A stretch of 64,000 nt of DNA from Aureibaculum marinum (GCF_003813905.1 NZ_RPFJ01000009.1:62001-126000); one strand, 5' to 3'; counted from the stretch's first letter, positions 51,684-61,244 are shown. Notes: a model not told the origin generated them from the letters alone. A program made the numbers and translations.

Positions 51684-51712
51684 AAGTAAGTATTACTATT
51701 GATTATAAATGG

Positions 51713-54700
51713 TTATCCTAATTTATCTGCTAACCTTAAAACATCTCCAAAAACACCGCGAGCCGTTACTGCGGCTCCTGCTCCTGCTCCTTGAATTACT
51801 ATAGGTTGCTCTCCATAAGATTCTGTGTAAATTTCAAAAATGGAATCACTTCCTTTAACTTGACCTAACGGGCTGTCCTCGGGAACGGAGTCTAATTTTA
51901 CATTTAAAGTTGCTCCGTCATCTTTAGACAAATCTCCTGATAAATCGCCAACATATCGAAGCACGAAATTAGGTTCTTGATTTTGTTTTACATTAGTATA
52001 CACCTCATCCAATTCAGTAATTCTGTTTAAAAATTCATTAGCAGAAACTGTTCTTAAATTCTTAGGTATTAAATTCTGAATTTGAACATCTTCCAACTCA
52101 TTTTTTAAATCTAGTTCTCTTGCTAAGATTAATAATTTTCTAGCAACATCATTACCACATAAATCTTCTCTAGCATCAGGTTCTGTAAATCCATTATCTA
52201 TAGCTTCTTTTAAAATAACACTAAAAGGTCTGTCTTCTACAGAAAAATGATTAAAAAGATAACTAAGTGAACCTGAAAAAACACCTCTAATTCTAGTAAT
52301 ATTTTCACCAGATAGGTGTAACAATTTTATCGTATCAATTAAAGGTAAACCAGCACCAACATTAGTTTCGTATAAATATTGCTTTTGATTTTTAGCTAAT
52401 ACTTTTCGCAACTCTTCATAGAAATCTAACTCAATAGTATTTCCAATTTTATTTGAAGATACTAAATCAAATCCGTTTTCTGCCAATTTAATATAGTTTG
52501 CCACAAAATCTTTACTTGCTGTATTATCTACAGCTATTAAATTTTCTAAGTGGTATTGTTTAGCATATGCTATTACATCATCAACTTGATAAGCTACTCC
52601 TTCTTTTTCAATAGCATTTTTCCAATTTTCGTGAACGCCATTTCTATCATACAGTACTTTTCTTGAATTAGCAACAGCGAAAACATTCAGCTTAATCCCT
52701 TTACGTTTTTCAATATCATCTTTTGAAGTAATTATTTGGTCAATTAAAGTTCCTCCGACTAATCCATGACCAAAAATAGCGATGTTTATTTTTTTAGATA
52801 TTCCAAAAATCTCACTATGAATTACATTAACGGCTTTATGTAATTGATTCTTTTTAACAACCAAACTTACATTTTTACCTGTAATGGTATTGTTAAATAA
52901 TATTGGAACAATTTGATTTTTAATTAGTGTATTAAAAGGTTTGTGAAACGAACTTAAATCAATACCAATTAAAGAGATTACAGACACTTGATCTATAACA
53001 CTAATTTTATTAACATCTTGAGAATAAAAATCACTTTCAAATTCTTTTTCTAATGCAGCAACCGCTTTGTTCGCTTTTTCTTCTTCTACAACCAAACCAA
53101 TACCTCGTTCAGAAGATCCTTGAGATATTATACTTACGCTAATATCTTGGTCTCCCAATGCTTTAAAAATTCTAGCATCAACACCTGCTCTTCCCAACAA
53201 ACCACGACCTTCAAAATTAATTAATGCATTGTTTTCTAATACTGATAATGACTTTATACCCTCTGAACTAGACCGAGCAGTAATTAAAGTACCTTCATCA
53301 TCAGGATTAAATGTATTCAGTATTCTAAGATTTATGTTTTTTTCTATTAAAGGAATAATCGTTTTGGCATGTAAAATTGTTGCTCCAAAATTGGCCAATT
53401 CATTAGCTTCGGTATAGGAAAGTTCTTTAATTTTTCTTGCGTCAGATACCAAATCGGGATTGGCAGTATAAATTCCATCTACATGTGTATAGTTTTGCAA
53501 TTCTTCTGCATCTAAATAATTGGCTAATAATGCCGCTGTATAATTACTTCCATTTCTCCCTAACGTTGTAGTTTCATTTTTTTCATTTGAAGCTATAAAT
53601 CCGGTTACAATATTTACTGTAGAACCATTAAATTTTTTAAAATGAGCAATCACATTTTCTTTTGATATTTTAGCTACAGGTTGAGCATTACCAAAATTTT
53701 CATCGGTTTTTATTAAGGTTCTAGCATCTGTAATATTAGAGTTTATTCCATGTTCTTCTAAAATGGATGCTAATAATTTTACAGATAATAATTCTCCTTG
53801 AGCTAATACCTGATCTTTAATTTTATTGCTATAATCACCTAATAATTGAACTCCATTAAAAAGTTTATCTAAGGTCGCAAACTCTTCAGAAAAGTCTACA
53901 GTATTGTAAACATCTTGCTGATATTTTTTAAAAAATTCTAGTGACTCTTTATATGATTGATTTTTTACAGCCTGTTCTAATATTTTTTCTAATTCATTTG
54001 TAGCATCACCTCTTGCAGAAACAACTACAGCTATTCTTTCACCTTGAGCTACTTTATCTTTAATTATGGAAACAACTTTATTAATACCCTCACCATTGGC
54101 AAGAGATTTACCTCCAAATTTTAATATTTTCATTCTTTTTGTTTCTGATGAAGGTCTAAAAATGCCTTCAATAATTTTTTCTAATTGATCAAATTCTATT
54201 AAAAATGCATCGTGTCCGTGTACGGAATTAATCTCGTTATAGGTAACATTAGGATGTGTTTGAGCTAATTTCAATTGAGTTTCTCTATTTTCCTCAGCTG
54301 TAAAAAACAAATCAGAATCTACACCTACCAAATGAATATTTGCAGTGATTGTATCTAATATTTTGTCAGAATTATCTTTAGAAGCATCAATTGTTTTAAG
54401 CAATTGATTCATCAATTTATAGGCTGACAATTGAAAACGCTCTTGTAATTTTTTTCCATGATGCAATAGCCAACTTTCCACATTAAAAACATCAAGTTCT
54501 TCATTTTTTGAACGATGAAAACGTTCTTTAAAAGATTCTGGTGTTCTATAACATAACATGGCATGCATTCGAGCATCATGTACTGGGTTTTTTGAATTCA
54601 ATAAAAACTGTTCTTGAATTTGGCAGTTAGCAATTAGCCAATCTGTAGATTTCCAATCTGTAGCTACAGGAATTAGATGTTTGGCAATTTTTGGAGATAA

Positions 54701-55102
54701 AACTGCCATTTCCCAAGCAATTCCTCCTCCTAAAGAGCCTCCAATAATAGCATAAAGTTTATTAATTTTTAGTTGTTCTAATCCCAATAAAAATAAACAA
54801 GCAATATCTCTGGCTACAAAATCTTTGTAATTTTCTATTACAAAACCATCATACCCATTACCTGGTATATTAAAAGCTAAAACGGTATATCTTAAGGTAT
54901 CTATTACTTTACCATCACCTATTAAGTCTGACCACCATCCGTCTTTACCAGCAACATTGCTATTACCTGTTAACGCATGGTTAACTAACACTATGGGGGC
55001 GGTGTGCAACTCTTTACCAAAAAGTTGATAACTCAAAGGGATTTCTGGATACGAAACCCCTGATTGAGTTGTATAATTATTTATAATAATTTTAGATAGC
55101 AT
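51713..55102 (-). CDS. Three-domain fusion: homoserine O-acetyltransferase (MetX-like) - aspartate kinase - homoserine dehydrogenase
   Basis: 1129 residues. Residues 1-323 are an alpha/beta hydrolase of the MetX kind: nucleophile Ser123 in IIGGSLGGGIAW, acid Asp264 in VGVDSDLFFTAEE, and His297 in SVHGHDAFL. From Met324 (MKILKFGGKSL) an aspartate kinase follows, with ARGDATNELE, TLGRNGSNYTAALLA, an ACT-domain pair (about 620-750) and a homoserine dehydrogenase from about 768 (INIAIFGHGLVGGTLIDQI, then NVGAGLPLIDTIKLL). So one polypeptide makes homoserine and then acylates it. ThrA-like AK-HSD fusions are widespread; the additional MetX domain is the unusual part. No internal stop or restart is visible. 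Confidence 0.9.
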   Translation of the reverse strand: MLSKIIINNYTTQSGVSYPEIPLSYQLFGKELHTAPIVLVNHALTGNSNVAGKDGWWSDLIGDGKVIDTLRYTVLAFNIPGNGYDGFVIENYKDFVARDIACLFLLGLEQLKINKLYAIIGGSLGGGIAWEMAVLSPKIAKHLIPVATDWKSTDWLIANCQIQEQFLLNSKNPVHDARMHAMLCYRTPESFKERFHRSKNEELDVFNVESWLLHHGKKLQERFQLSAYKLMNQLLKTIDASKDNSDKILDTITANIHLVGVDSDLFFTAEENRETQLKLAQTHPNVTYNEINSVHGHDAFLIEFDQLEKIIEGIFRPSSETKRMKILKFGGKSLANGEGINKVVSIIKDKVAQGERIAVVVSARGDATNELEKILEQAVKNQSYKESLEFFKKYQQDVYNTVDFSEEFATLDKLFNGVQLLGDYSNKIKDQVLAQGELLSVKLLASILEEHGINSNITDARTLIKTDENFGNAQPVAKISKENVIAHFKKFNGSTVNIVTGFIASNEKNETTTLGRNGSNYTAALLANYLDAEELQNYTHVDGIYTANPDLVSDARKIKELSYTEANELANFGATILHAKTIIPLIEKNINLRILNTFNPDDEGTLITARSSSEGIKSLSVLENNALINFEGRGLLGRAGVDARIFKALGDQDISVSIISQGSSERGIGLVVEEEKANKAVAALEKEFESDFYSQDVNKISVIDQVSVISLIGIDLSSFHKPFNTLIKNQIVPILFNNTITGKNVSLVVKKNQLHKAVNVIHSEIFGISKKINIAIFGHGLVGGTLIDQIITSKDDIEKRKGIKLNVFAVANSRKVLYDRNGVHENWKNAIEKEGVAYQVDDVIAYAKQYHLENLIAVDNTASKDFVANYIKLAENGFDLVSSNKIGNTIELDFYEELRKVLAKNQKQYLYETNVGAGLPLIDTIKLLHLSGENITRIRGVFSGSLSYLFNHFSVEDRPFSVILKEAIDNGFTEPDAREDLCGNDVARKLLILARELDLKNELEDVQIQNLIPKNLRTVSANEFLNRITELDEVYTNVKQNQEPNFVLRYVGDLSGDLSKDDGATLNVKLDSVPEDSPLGQVKGSDSIFEIYTESYGEQPIVIQGAGAGAAVTARGVFGDVLRLADKLG

Positions 55103-55186
55103 ACATTAATAATTAATCACTTTACCATCCGAAACATCAGAAATTACAGTACTATTCTTTGTTTCGACATGAATAACATCTCAAAA

Positions 55187-56479
55187 TTAAGCTAAAACAC
55201 TTTTATCAATTACAGCAAAAGCTTGTTCTAAATCTTCCTTTAAATCGTCAACATCTTCTAAACCAACAGAAAGTCTAATTAAATCTTGAATTACCCCTGC
55301 TGCTGCTTGTTGCTCAACAGTTAATTGTTGATGTGTGGTACTAGCAGGATGAATTATTAATGATTTTGTATCTCCTATATTTGCTAACAAAGAAAAAATT
55401 TTGGTAGAATCTGTAACTTTTTTAGCTGTTTCAAACCCTCCTTTTAAACCGAAAGTAACTAACCCGCTTTGTCCTTTTGGCAAATATTCTTTTGCTAACG
55501 CATGGTATTTACTACTTTTTAACCCCGGATAATTTACCCAAGCCACTTCATCTCTTCCTTCTAACCATGTAGCTAACTCTAAAGCATTTGCACTATGCTG
55601 TTTTATTCTAACAGGTAATGTTTCTAACCCTTGAATAATTTGAAAAGCATTAAATGGACTCAAAGCTCCTCCAAAATCACGCAATCCTTCTAAAATTAAT
55701 TTAAAAGTAAATGCTGCTGCACCTAACGCTTCGCTATACACCAAACCATGATAACCTGCAGAAGGTTCTGTAAATTCAGGAAATTTACCATTAGTCCAAT
55801 CAAATGTACCAGCATCAATAATAGCCCCTCCTAAAGATGTACCTTGTCCACCAATATATTTTGTAAGTGAATGGATGACAATATTTGCACCATGTTCAAT
55901 TGGGTTTAATAATGCAGGAGTTGCAACTGTATTATCCACAATAAATGGCACTTGAGCCGCTTTTGCTTGTTTGGAGATTGCTTTTAAATCTAATACATCT
56001 AATTTCGGATTTCCTAAAGACTCTACAAAAAAGGCTCTAGTATTTTCTTGAACTGCTTTTCCAAAATTTTCAGGATCAGAAGCATCTACAAATGTTGTAG
56101 TTATACCAAGTCTTGGTAATGTTACATTTAAAAGGTTAAATGTACCTCCATATAAACTACTTGATGCAACTATATGATCACCAGCTTTTAATAAAGTTAA
56201 TAACCCTGTTGAAATAGCAGATGAACCTGAAGCAAAAACTACGGCTCCTACTCCACCTTCAACCGCTGCTAATCGTGTTTGTAATATTTCATTTGTAGGG
56301 TTATTTAATCGTGTGTAAATAAAACCTAATTCTTTCAATGAAAATAAATTTGCGGCATGGTCTGTATCATTAAAAACATACGAAGAAGTTTGATAAATAG
56401 GAACTGCTCTTGTACCTCCATTTGTTGTAGTGTCGTGACCTGCGTGCAACGCATTGGTTGCTAATTTTTTTGTACTCAT
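55187..56479 (-). CDS. metY: O-acetylhomoserine sulfhydrylase (MetY)
   Basis: 430 residues. It has the MetY subgroup features: an N-terminal TNALHAGHDTTTNGGTRAVPIYQT, the PLP Lys in HSLTKYIGGQGTSLGGAII and the C-terminal DTKSLIIHPASTTHQQLT. Its length (about 40 residues longer than MetB/MetZ) fits MetY. It makes homocysteine from O-acetylhomoserine and sulfide, using the MetX product of the next gene. It is first in the operon, preceded by an S-box riboswitch. Confidence 0.92.
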   Translation of the reverse strand: MSTKKLATNALHAGHDTTTNGGTRAVPIYQTSSYVFNDTDHAANLFSLKELGFIYTRLNNPTNEILQTRLAAVEGGVGAVVFASGSSAISTGLLTLLKAGDHIVASSSLYGGTFNLLNVTLPRLGITTTFVDASDPENFGKAVQENTRAFFVESLGNPKLDVLDLKAISKQAKAAQVPFIVDNTVATPALLNPIEHGANIVIHSLTKYIGGQGTSLGGAIIDAGTFDWTNGKFPEFTEPSAGYHGLVYSEALGAAAFTFKLILEGLRDFGGALSPFNAFQIIQGLETLPVRIKQHSANALELATWLEGRDEVAWVNYPGLKSSKYHALAKEYLPKGQSGLVTFGLKGGFETAKKVTDSTKIFSLLANIGDTKSLIIHPASTTHQQLTVEQQAAAGVIQDLIRLSVGLEDVDDLKEDLEQAFAVIDKSVLA

Positions 56480-56742
56480 TTTTCTTACTTTTTAAATTAA
56501 TAAATGATTAAAGTTAAAAGTCAAATGCATCATATAATATGATGTACTCACAGTACTAAAACACCCTAAAACCTGCTAATTCAAATCAATTTTTTATCTG
56601 CTTTACTGCTCAGATAAAAAAATATAATGAACTAACTAATCCTTCAGGATTATTAGAGTACTTAGAAAAATGTTATTAAGAAATACATAAAAAATTACCG
56701 GATGTAATTTCGTCTGAGTTATCTATCCTAAAGTTTTTTCAA
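56480..56742. other. Long leader of the metY operon
   Basis: Untranslated leader between the S-box and metY. No gene. A small hairpin AAAGTT/AACTTT (56731-56747) touches the riboswitch end and is the only candidate expression platform I see. Confidence 0.5.
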
Positions 56743-56828
56743 CTTTGGTAGAATTTAGCACCTTCTTTAAAGATTAAAGGGTTGCTAAGGCTTCAGCGGG
56801 TCTAATCCCTCTGCCTTTCTTGATAACA
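56743..56828 (-). promoter_or_regulatory. SAM-I (S-box) riboswitch upstream of metY
   Basis: On the minus strand: GTTATCAAGAAAGGCAGAGG, then GATTAGACCCGCTGAAGCC, TTAGCAACCC, TTTAATCTTTAAAG as P3, and AAGGTGCTAAATTCTACC. All conserved S-box blocks are in order, and it is nearly identical in its core to the S-box upstream of metH. It is preceded by a promoter and followed by a 260-nt leader. SAM binding would be expected to lower operon expression. Confidence 0.92.
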
Positions 56829-56856
56829 ATTTCAATAAGTAATTGAACTTACGTTG

Positions 56857-56888
56857 CAAATATTGCAAAACAATTCTTACATATCAAA
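56857..56888 (-). promoter_or_regulatory. Promoter for the S-box-metY operon
   Basis: On the minus strand TTTG (56888-56885) is separated by 20 nt from AATATTTG (56864-56857), one base off TAnnTTTG. It lies about 30 bp upstream of the aptamer, so transcription would start just before it. Confidence 0.6.
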
Positions 56889-56975
56889 GCTTTTTCTTTA
56901 CTTTTTTAGAATTTATTGAAAACAATATATATTGCAAGCTCTTATTATTTTTATAAAAATTTTAGTAAAAAGCTA

Positions 56976-57386
56976 CTATTTCAATTCGGCATGACCAAAA
57001 CTTACCGAAAAATCTACACACCAAATATCTACAATTTTATACTTAGATATATCAGTATTGCTAGGTATAGCATAAGTATAATTTCCTTGTATACCTTTTA
57101 AATCTCCCAAAGAAACAAAATCTGAAGAACCAACATTTGTAGTAAGATAAACCAATAATTTTGGTCCATTATCAGTTTTAAAGTTTGTAAAATTTAATTG
57201 TTTACCGTCAGAACTAACAGCAACATTACCTGAAGTTACATGTGCACCTGAAACAAAAGAACCTTTACTTACAATAGTTTCTTCCATTTCTTGTTCCATT
57301 TCAAATTCCGTTTGCATATCTTCGCTAGAAGAAGAACAGTTTGTAAATAAAGCAACTAAAAACAATACCACCAATCCATTTTTCAT
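56976..57386 (-). CDS. DM13-domain lipoprotein
   Basis: 136 residues. The lipoprotein signal VLFLVALFTNCSSSS has its lipobox Cys near residue 17. A Glu/Met-rich linker leads to a DM13 domain (about 40-136): GSFVSGAHVTSGNVAVSS, LNFTNFKTDNGPKLLVYLT and YAIPSNTDISKYKIVDIWCVDFSVSFGHAEL with one Cys. Known: DM13 is thought to be a cytochrome-like electron-transfer module. Minus-strand gene, alone, divergent from metK. Confidence 0.85.
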   Translation of the reverse strand: MKNGLVVLFLVALFTNCSSSSEDMQTEFEMEQEMEETIVSKGSFVSGAHVTSGNVAVSSDGKQLNFTNFKTDNGPKLLVYLTTNVGSSDFVSLGDLKGIQGNYTYAIPSNTDISKYKIVDIWCVDFSVSFGHAELK

Positions 57387-57489
57387 AAATCTATTTTATA
57401 TAGTTGACGAAACAATTGCTTTAACCTTACATTAAACAAAAAATACTAAAAATTTAACAAGACTTTATTCTTAATGCTATTAATTTTTC

Positions 57490-57497
57490 TACCTTTG
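57490..57497 (+). promoter_or_regulatory. -7 element of metK
   Basis: TACCTTTG matches TAnnTTTG. It is placed 16 bp before the SAM-II-like aptamer, so the transcript would begin just at the aptamer. No clear -33 box. Confidence 0.6.
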
Positions 57498-57512
57498 ACC
57501 TCGTTATTACAC

Positions 57513-57561
57513 AGAGGAATAATTTGACTGATTGCAACCTCTTAAAAAATGCTAAAGCAGT
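57513..57561 (+). promoter_or_regulatory. SAM-II-like riboswitch upstream of metK
   Basis: P1 is AGAGG (57513-57517) with CCTCT (57538-57542). Between them the loop AATAATTTGACTGATTGCAA is very close to the SAM-II consensus loop. After P1 comes AATGCTAAAGCAGT, carrying the conserved GCTAAA. Its CAGT (57558-57561) can pair with ACTG (57527-57530) in the loop, forming the SAM-II pseudoknot. Directly upstream of metK, the SAM-forming enzyme. I judge this from recalled consensus only; a covariance-model search would settle it. Confidence 0.8.
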
Positions 57562-57597
57562 ACCTCTACTCCTTTAGTCTATTTTGCAATCTTTTTT
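57530..57597 (+). terminator. Terminator-like hairpin of the metK leader
   Basis: GATTGCAA (57530-57537) pairs perfectly with TTGCAATC (57584-57591), nested around CTAAAG/CTTTAG (57552-57557 with 57572-57577) and followed by six T. The outer stem uses bases of the aptamer loop, so the hairpin and the folded aptamer exclude each other. Which state SAM favours cannot be read from this geometry alone. Confidence 0.65.
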
Positions 57598-57628
57598 ATA
57601 TAAAATCGTTACCATTTAAAATAATATT

Positions 57629-58885
57629 ATGGCATATTTATTCACGTCAGAAAGTGTCTCTGAAGGGCATCCTGATAAAGTTGCAGATCAAATTAGTGAT
57701 GCATTATTAGATAATTTTTTAGCTTTTGATCCTGAATCGAAAGTAGCATGTGAAACCTTAGTAACTACTGGACAAGTAGTTTTAGCTGGTGAGGTTAAAA
57801 GTGAAACTTATTTAGATGTTCAAGAAATAGCTAGAAAGGTTATCAATAAAATTGGTTACACCAAAGGCGAGTATCAATTTTCTGGAGATTCTTGTGGAGT
57901 AATTTCTTTAATTCACGAACAGTCACAAGATATTAATCAAGGGGTTGATAGAGCTACTAAAGAAGAGCAAGGTGCTGGAGACCAAGGTATGATGTTTGGT
58001 TATGCTACCAATGAAACCGAAAATTACATGCCATTGGCTTTAGATATTTCTCATAAAATATTGCAAGTACTGGCTGAATTACGAAGAGAAAATAAAGAAA
58101 TTACCTATTTACGCCCAGATGCAAAAAGCCAAGTTACTATTGAATATAGTGATGATAATAAGCCAAAACGTATAGATGCAATTGTAGTTTCTACACAACA
58201 TGATGATTTTGATGCTGATGACGAAAAAATGTTAGCAAAAATCAAAAATGATATTATTACCATACTTATACCACGAGTAAAAAAATTATTTCCTGCCCAC
58301 GTACAGGCATTATTTAATGATGATATTGCCTATCATATTAACCCAACGGGTAAATTTGTAATTGGTGGCCCACATGGTGACACTGGTTTAACAGGAAGAA
58401 AAATTATTGTAGATACTTATGGAGGAAAAGGAGCTCACGGAGGTGGTGCTTTTTCTGGTAAAGACCCTAGTAAAGTAGACAGAAGTGCTGCGTATGCCTC
58501 TAGACATATTGCTAAAAACTTAGTAGCTGCAGGTGTTGCTACCGAAGTACTCGTACAAGTTAGTTACGCTATTGGTGTGGTTGAACCTACTTCTATATTT
58601 ATTGATACTTACGGAACCTCAACATTAGAATTAACAGATGGTGAAATTGCAAAAAAAGTTTCTGAAATTTTTGATATGCGACCTGCAGCAATAGAAGAGC
58701 GTTTAAAATTACGTAACCCTATTTATTTAGAAACTGCGGCGTATGGCCATATGGGTAAAGCCCCTGAAACCATTACTAAAATTTTTGAAAGCCCTTATTC
58801 TGGTAAAGTAGAAAAAGAAGTAGAATTATTTACTTGGGAAAAATTAGATTTTGTAGATGCTGTAAAAACTGCATTTAATATGTAA
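57629..58885 (+). CDS. metK: S-adenosylmethionine synthetase
   Basis: 418 residues, the usual length or slightly longer. [13 protein letters not shown] near residue 14, [12 protein letters not shown] (about 117), [17 protein letters not shown] and the phosphate-binding [19 protein letters not shown] (about 270) are all in place. It makes SAM from methionine and ATP. Sits at the end of the sulfur cluster but on the opposite strand, with its own riboswitch-containing leader and a strong terminator. Confidence 0.97.
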   Translation: MAYLFTSESVSEGHPDKVADQISDALLDNFLAFDPESKVACETLVTTGQVVLAGEVKSETYLDVQEIARKVINKIGYTKGEYQFSGDSCGVISLIHEQSQDINQGVDRATKEEQGAGDQGMMFGYATNETENYMPLALDISHKILQVLAELRRENKEITYLRPDAKSQVTIEYSDDNKPKRIDAIVVSTQHDDFDADDEKMLAKIKNDIITILIPRVKKLFPAHVQALFNDDIAYHINPTGKFVIGGPHGDTGLTGRKIIVDTYGGKGAHGGGAFSGKDPSKVDRSAAYASRHIAKNLVAAGVATEVLVQVSYAIGVVEPTSIFIDTYGTSTLELTDGEIAKKVSEIFDMRPAAIEERLKLRNPIYLETAAYGHMGKAPETITKIFESPYSGKVEKEVELFTWEKLDFVDAVKTAFNM

Positions 58886-58905
58886 ACCACAATATTTTAA
58901 TATAC

Positions 58906-58942
58906 AAAGCCTCATAGTGATTTGATTATGAGGCTTTTTTTA
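58906..58942 (+). terminator. Terminator of metK
   Basis: An 11-bp perfect stem AAAGCCTCATA/TATGAGGCTTT (58906-58916 with 58927-58937) and 10-nt loop, followed by a T run. Confidence 0.9.
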
Positions 58943-59064
58943 TTTATAACTACATTTTACTTTTATACAAAAATTACCGATTTTCGTTTTATAATAACTG
59001 TAAAATAGTAAAACGAATTTATGTTTAGTTGTTGTAAACAATTATCAGAAAAAACATCGGATAA

Positions 59065-59238
59065 ATGAAAATATCACGAACACAAATAAAAAAAGCTGGT
59101 CCCATATTAAAAAATAAAAAGAGTTTCTCAAAAGAAATAGTAAAAGAAGCGAAAAACAAACTTACTTGCTGGAGAACTATTCAAGGAAAACTTTTAACTC
59201 TAAAAATAATTGATGTGCAAATCGTAAATAAAAAATAA
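59065..59238 (+). CDS. Small basic protein (57 aa), possible remnant
   Basis: An open frame MKISRTQIKKAGPILKNKKSF...NKLTCWRTIQGKLL that ends with stop after IVNKK. The N-terminal pattern (xIxKAG-x2-L) and the LTxWRTIxGxxLxL motif remind me of the first helix pair of a RelA/SpoT-domain protein, which would be a truncated remnant here, but the similarity is weak. A stand-alone peptide or chance frame is also possible. It stands alone between two terminators. Confidence 0.35.
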   Translation: MKISRTQIKKAGPILKNKKSFSKEIVKEAKNKLTCWRTIQGKLLTLKIIDVQIVNKK

Positions 59239-59421
59239 TCCAATTGCTAACACTTTATAAAAAATATGGTTTTATGTTAATTACAAAGTCAACTAAGTAT
59301 ATAATTTGACATTTAAATTGAAAAGAAAAATATTTATATCTAGGTAAATCATAAACTAAAATTTAGTGCTTATCTTCTTTCTGCCCTACATTTCTTATGC
59401 TCACTCTTAAACGAAACCCAC

Positions 59422-59454
59422 AAAAAAACCTTTTCAAATTGAAAAGGTTTTTTT
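59422..59454. terminator. Bidirectional terminator downstream of the M28 peptidase gene
   Basis: AAACCTTTTCAA/TTGAAAAGGTTT stem with flanking A and T runs. It ends the minus-strand peptidase transcript and protects the other side. Confidence 0.85.
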
Positions 59455-59477
59455 ATTAGTTGATATTTAAGAGTGAA

Positions 59478-61037
59478 TTATTTGTCTTCAAGCATTCCTT
59501 TACGTTCTGGAGACCTTGGTGTTGGCCATTCCATTTGCTTTCCTGTTCTTTTGCTTACAGGCAATACAATTTTATCTTTTGGTGTTGATTGCTCATCTTC
59601 ACTAGCCATATATGCTAAAATAGCGGTTAAAATAGCATTGCTGCGTACATCATCAAAAACAATTTTATCGTAAGTATCACGGTTGGTATGCCATGTATAA
59701 TTCCAATATGACCAACTTAAAGAACTTAAACTAAACGCAGGTGCTCCTGCAGCAATAAATGAAGCATAATCTGACCCTCCACGACCTGGCGTTCCAGGAA
59801 AAGTAGTTTCAATGTGCTTGGTAATATCATTAGGTACTGCGGCTAACCATCTTCCTAAAAAATCATACGAATGTAAAAATCCTTGTCCTGATAAATTTAC
59901 CACTCTACCCGTACCATTATCTTGATTAAATAAAGCTTGTATATTTTTTACAATTTCTGGATGATCTTCTACAAAGGCTCTAGAACCATTTAAACCTTGC
60001 TCTTCACTTCCCCAAAGTCCAACCAATATGGTACGCTTAGGATTTGGATAATATTTTTTTAATAAACGCACTGCTTCCATCATTACCAAACTTCCTGTTC
60101 CATTATCAGTAGCTCCTGTTCCTCCATCCCAAGAATCGAAATGAGCTGAAAGAATAATATATTCTTCAGGCTTTTCTGTTCCTTTTATTTCTGCAATGGT
60201 ATTAAAAGTTGGTACTGCTCCTAATTCTTTAGATTCAGCTACTACTTTTATTTGTGGTTTATGACCAGACTCAACCAACCTATATAACATTCCATAATCT
60301 TCTAATTCAAGATCAACTGATGGAATTTTTTTAGTTCTTGCACTAAATATTTTATTGGCTCCAAATCCTTTAGACCAATAACTAGATACGATTCCGGCAG
60401 CACCTGCTTTTTCTAATGCTTCAATTATTGAACGGCTGTTATACCCTGTATTTCTAATATTTTCTCTCCATGCTTTGGTTTGTGCTTCACGTTCTTTTTT
60501 CATCTTTTCAAAAGACTCTTCTGTAGCAAATTCTTCCCAGTTGTAATCAGGTCTACCCGTAAGCTGCTTCATATCAACCATTACAAATTTACCTTTTACA
60601 TTAGGCAACCACTTTTTAAATTCTTCAGCATTTTTTACTGTAGGCAATACCGTTAATTCTGCAGTTACTCCTTTTTTAGAAGTACTTGGATTCCACGCCA
60701 ATTGTGTTCCTTTTAAAGTTTGAACACGAGGATAAATCATATCTATATGTGTTATACCTCGTTCCCAACCACGCCATTCACCGTATTTTTCATTTCTTGC
60801 ATCTACTCCCCATTTTTTAAACTCAGCAACTGCCCAATCATGAGCATGTTTCATCTGTGGTGTACCTACCAATCGAGGTCCAATTACATCTAACATTTCA
60901 TGAGCTAAACGTTCTAATTGCGAATTTTCATTAGCCTCTTTTATGATGTTTTCAATAACAACATCCTTTTCTTGTGCACTTATACTAACACTAAATAGCA
61001 TTAAAGCCACTAAACAATACTTGAATAATTTTTTCAT
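59478..61037 (-). CDS. Secreted M28-family zinc aminopeptidase with PA-like insert
   Basis: 519 residues. The signal peptide (YCLVALMLFSVSISAQ) implies export. Residues 120-260 look like a protease-associated insert (GAAGIVSSYWSKG). The M28 zinc motifs are AHFDSWDGGTGATDNGTG, LWGSEEQGLNGSRAF (catalytic and ligand Glu), GRGGSDYASF (Asp) and YTWHTNRDTYD (last His). Such enzymes cut N-terminal residues from peptides outside the cell. Alone on the minus strand between two terminators. Confidence 0.92.
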   Translation of the reverse strand: MKKLFKYCLVALMLFSVSISAQEKDVVIENIIKEANENSQLERLAHEMLDVIGPRLVGTPQMKHAHDWAVAEFKKWGVDARNEKYGEWRGWERGITHIDMIYPRVQTLKGTQLAWNPSTSKKGVTAELTVLPTVKNAEEFKKWLPNVKGKFVMVDMKQLTGRPDYNWEEFATEESFEKMKKEREAQTKAWRENIRNTGYNSRSIIEALEKAGAAGIVSSYWSKGFGANKIFSARTKKIPSVDLELEDYGMLYRLVESGHKPQIKVVAESKELGAVPTFNTIAEIKGTEKPEEYIILSAHFDSWDGGTGATDNGTGSLVMMEAVRLLKKYYPNPKRTILVGLWGSEEQGLNGSRAFVEDHPEIVKNIQALFNQDNGTGRVVNLSGQGFLHSYDFLGRWLAAVPNDITKHIETTFPGTPGRGGSDYASFIAAGAPAFSLSSLSWSYWNYTWHTNRDTYDKIVFDDVRSNAILTAILAYMASEDEQSTPKDKIVLPVSKRTGKQMEWPTPRSPERKGMLEDK

Positions 61038-61185
61038 TTTAGAGTGATTTTATTTTGAGAATTAATTTATGAAAATAGTAATAATATTTGAATGGTACAA
61101 TTGATAAGCTATCTGATGTTAAAAACCAAAATGATAATAGCTCAACTTTGCAGATTAAAATGTAATAATACTTACTTATTACAAA

Positions 61186-61229
61186 CAAAAAATCTACTTA
61201 TTTCTGCTATTAAAATAAGTAGATTTTTA
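61186..61229. terminator. Bidirectional terminator after the receptor gene
   Basis: A 14-bp stem (AATCTACTTATTT/AAATAAGTAGATT, 61190-61226) flanked by A and T runs. It ends the 61245-63953 gene and may also face the peptidase gene promoter region. Confidence 0.8.
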
Positions 61230-61244
61230 TGAATTTTAATAAAC

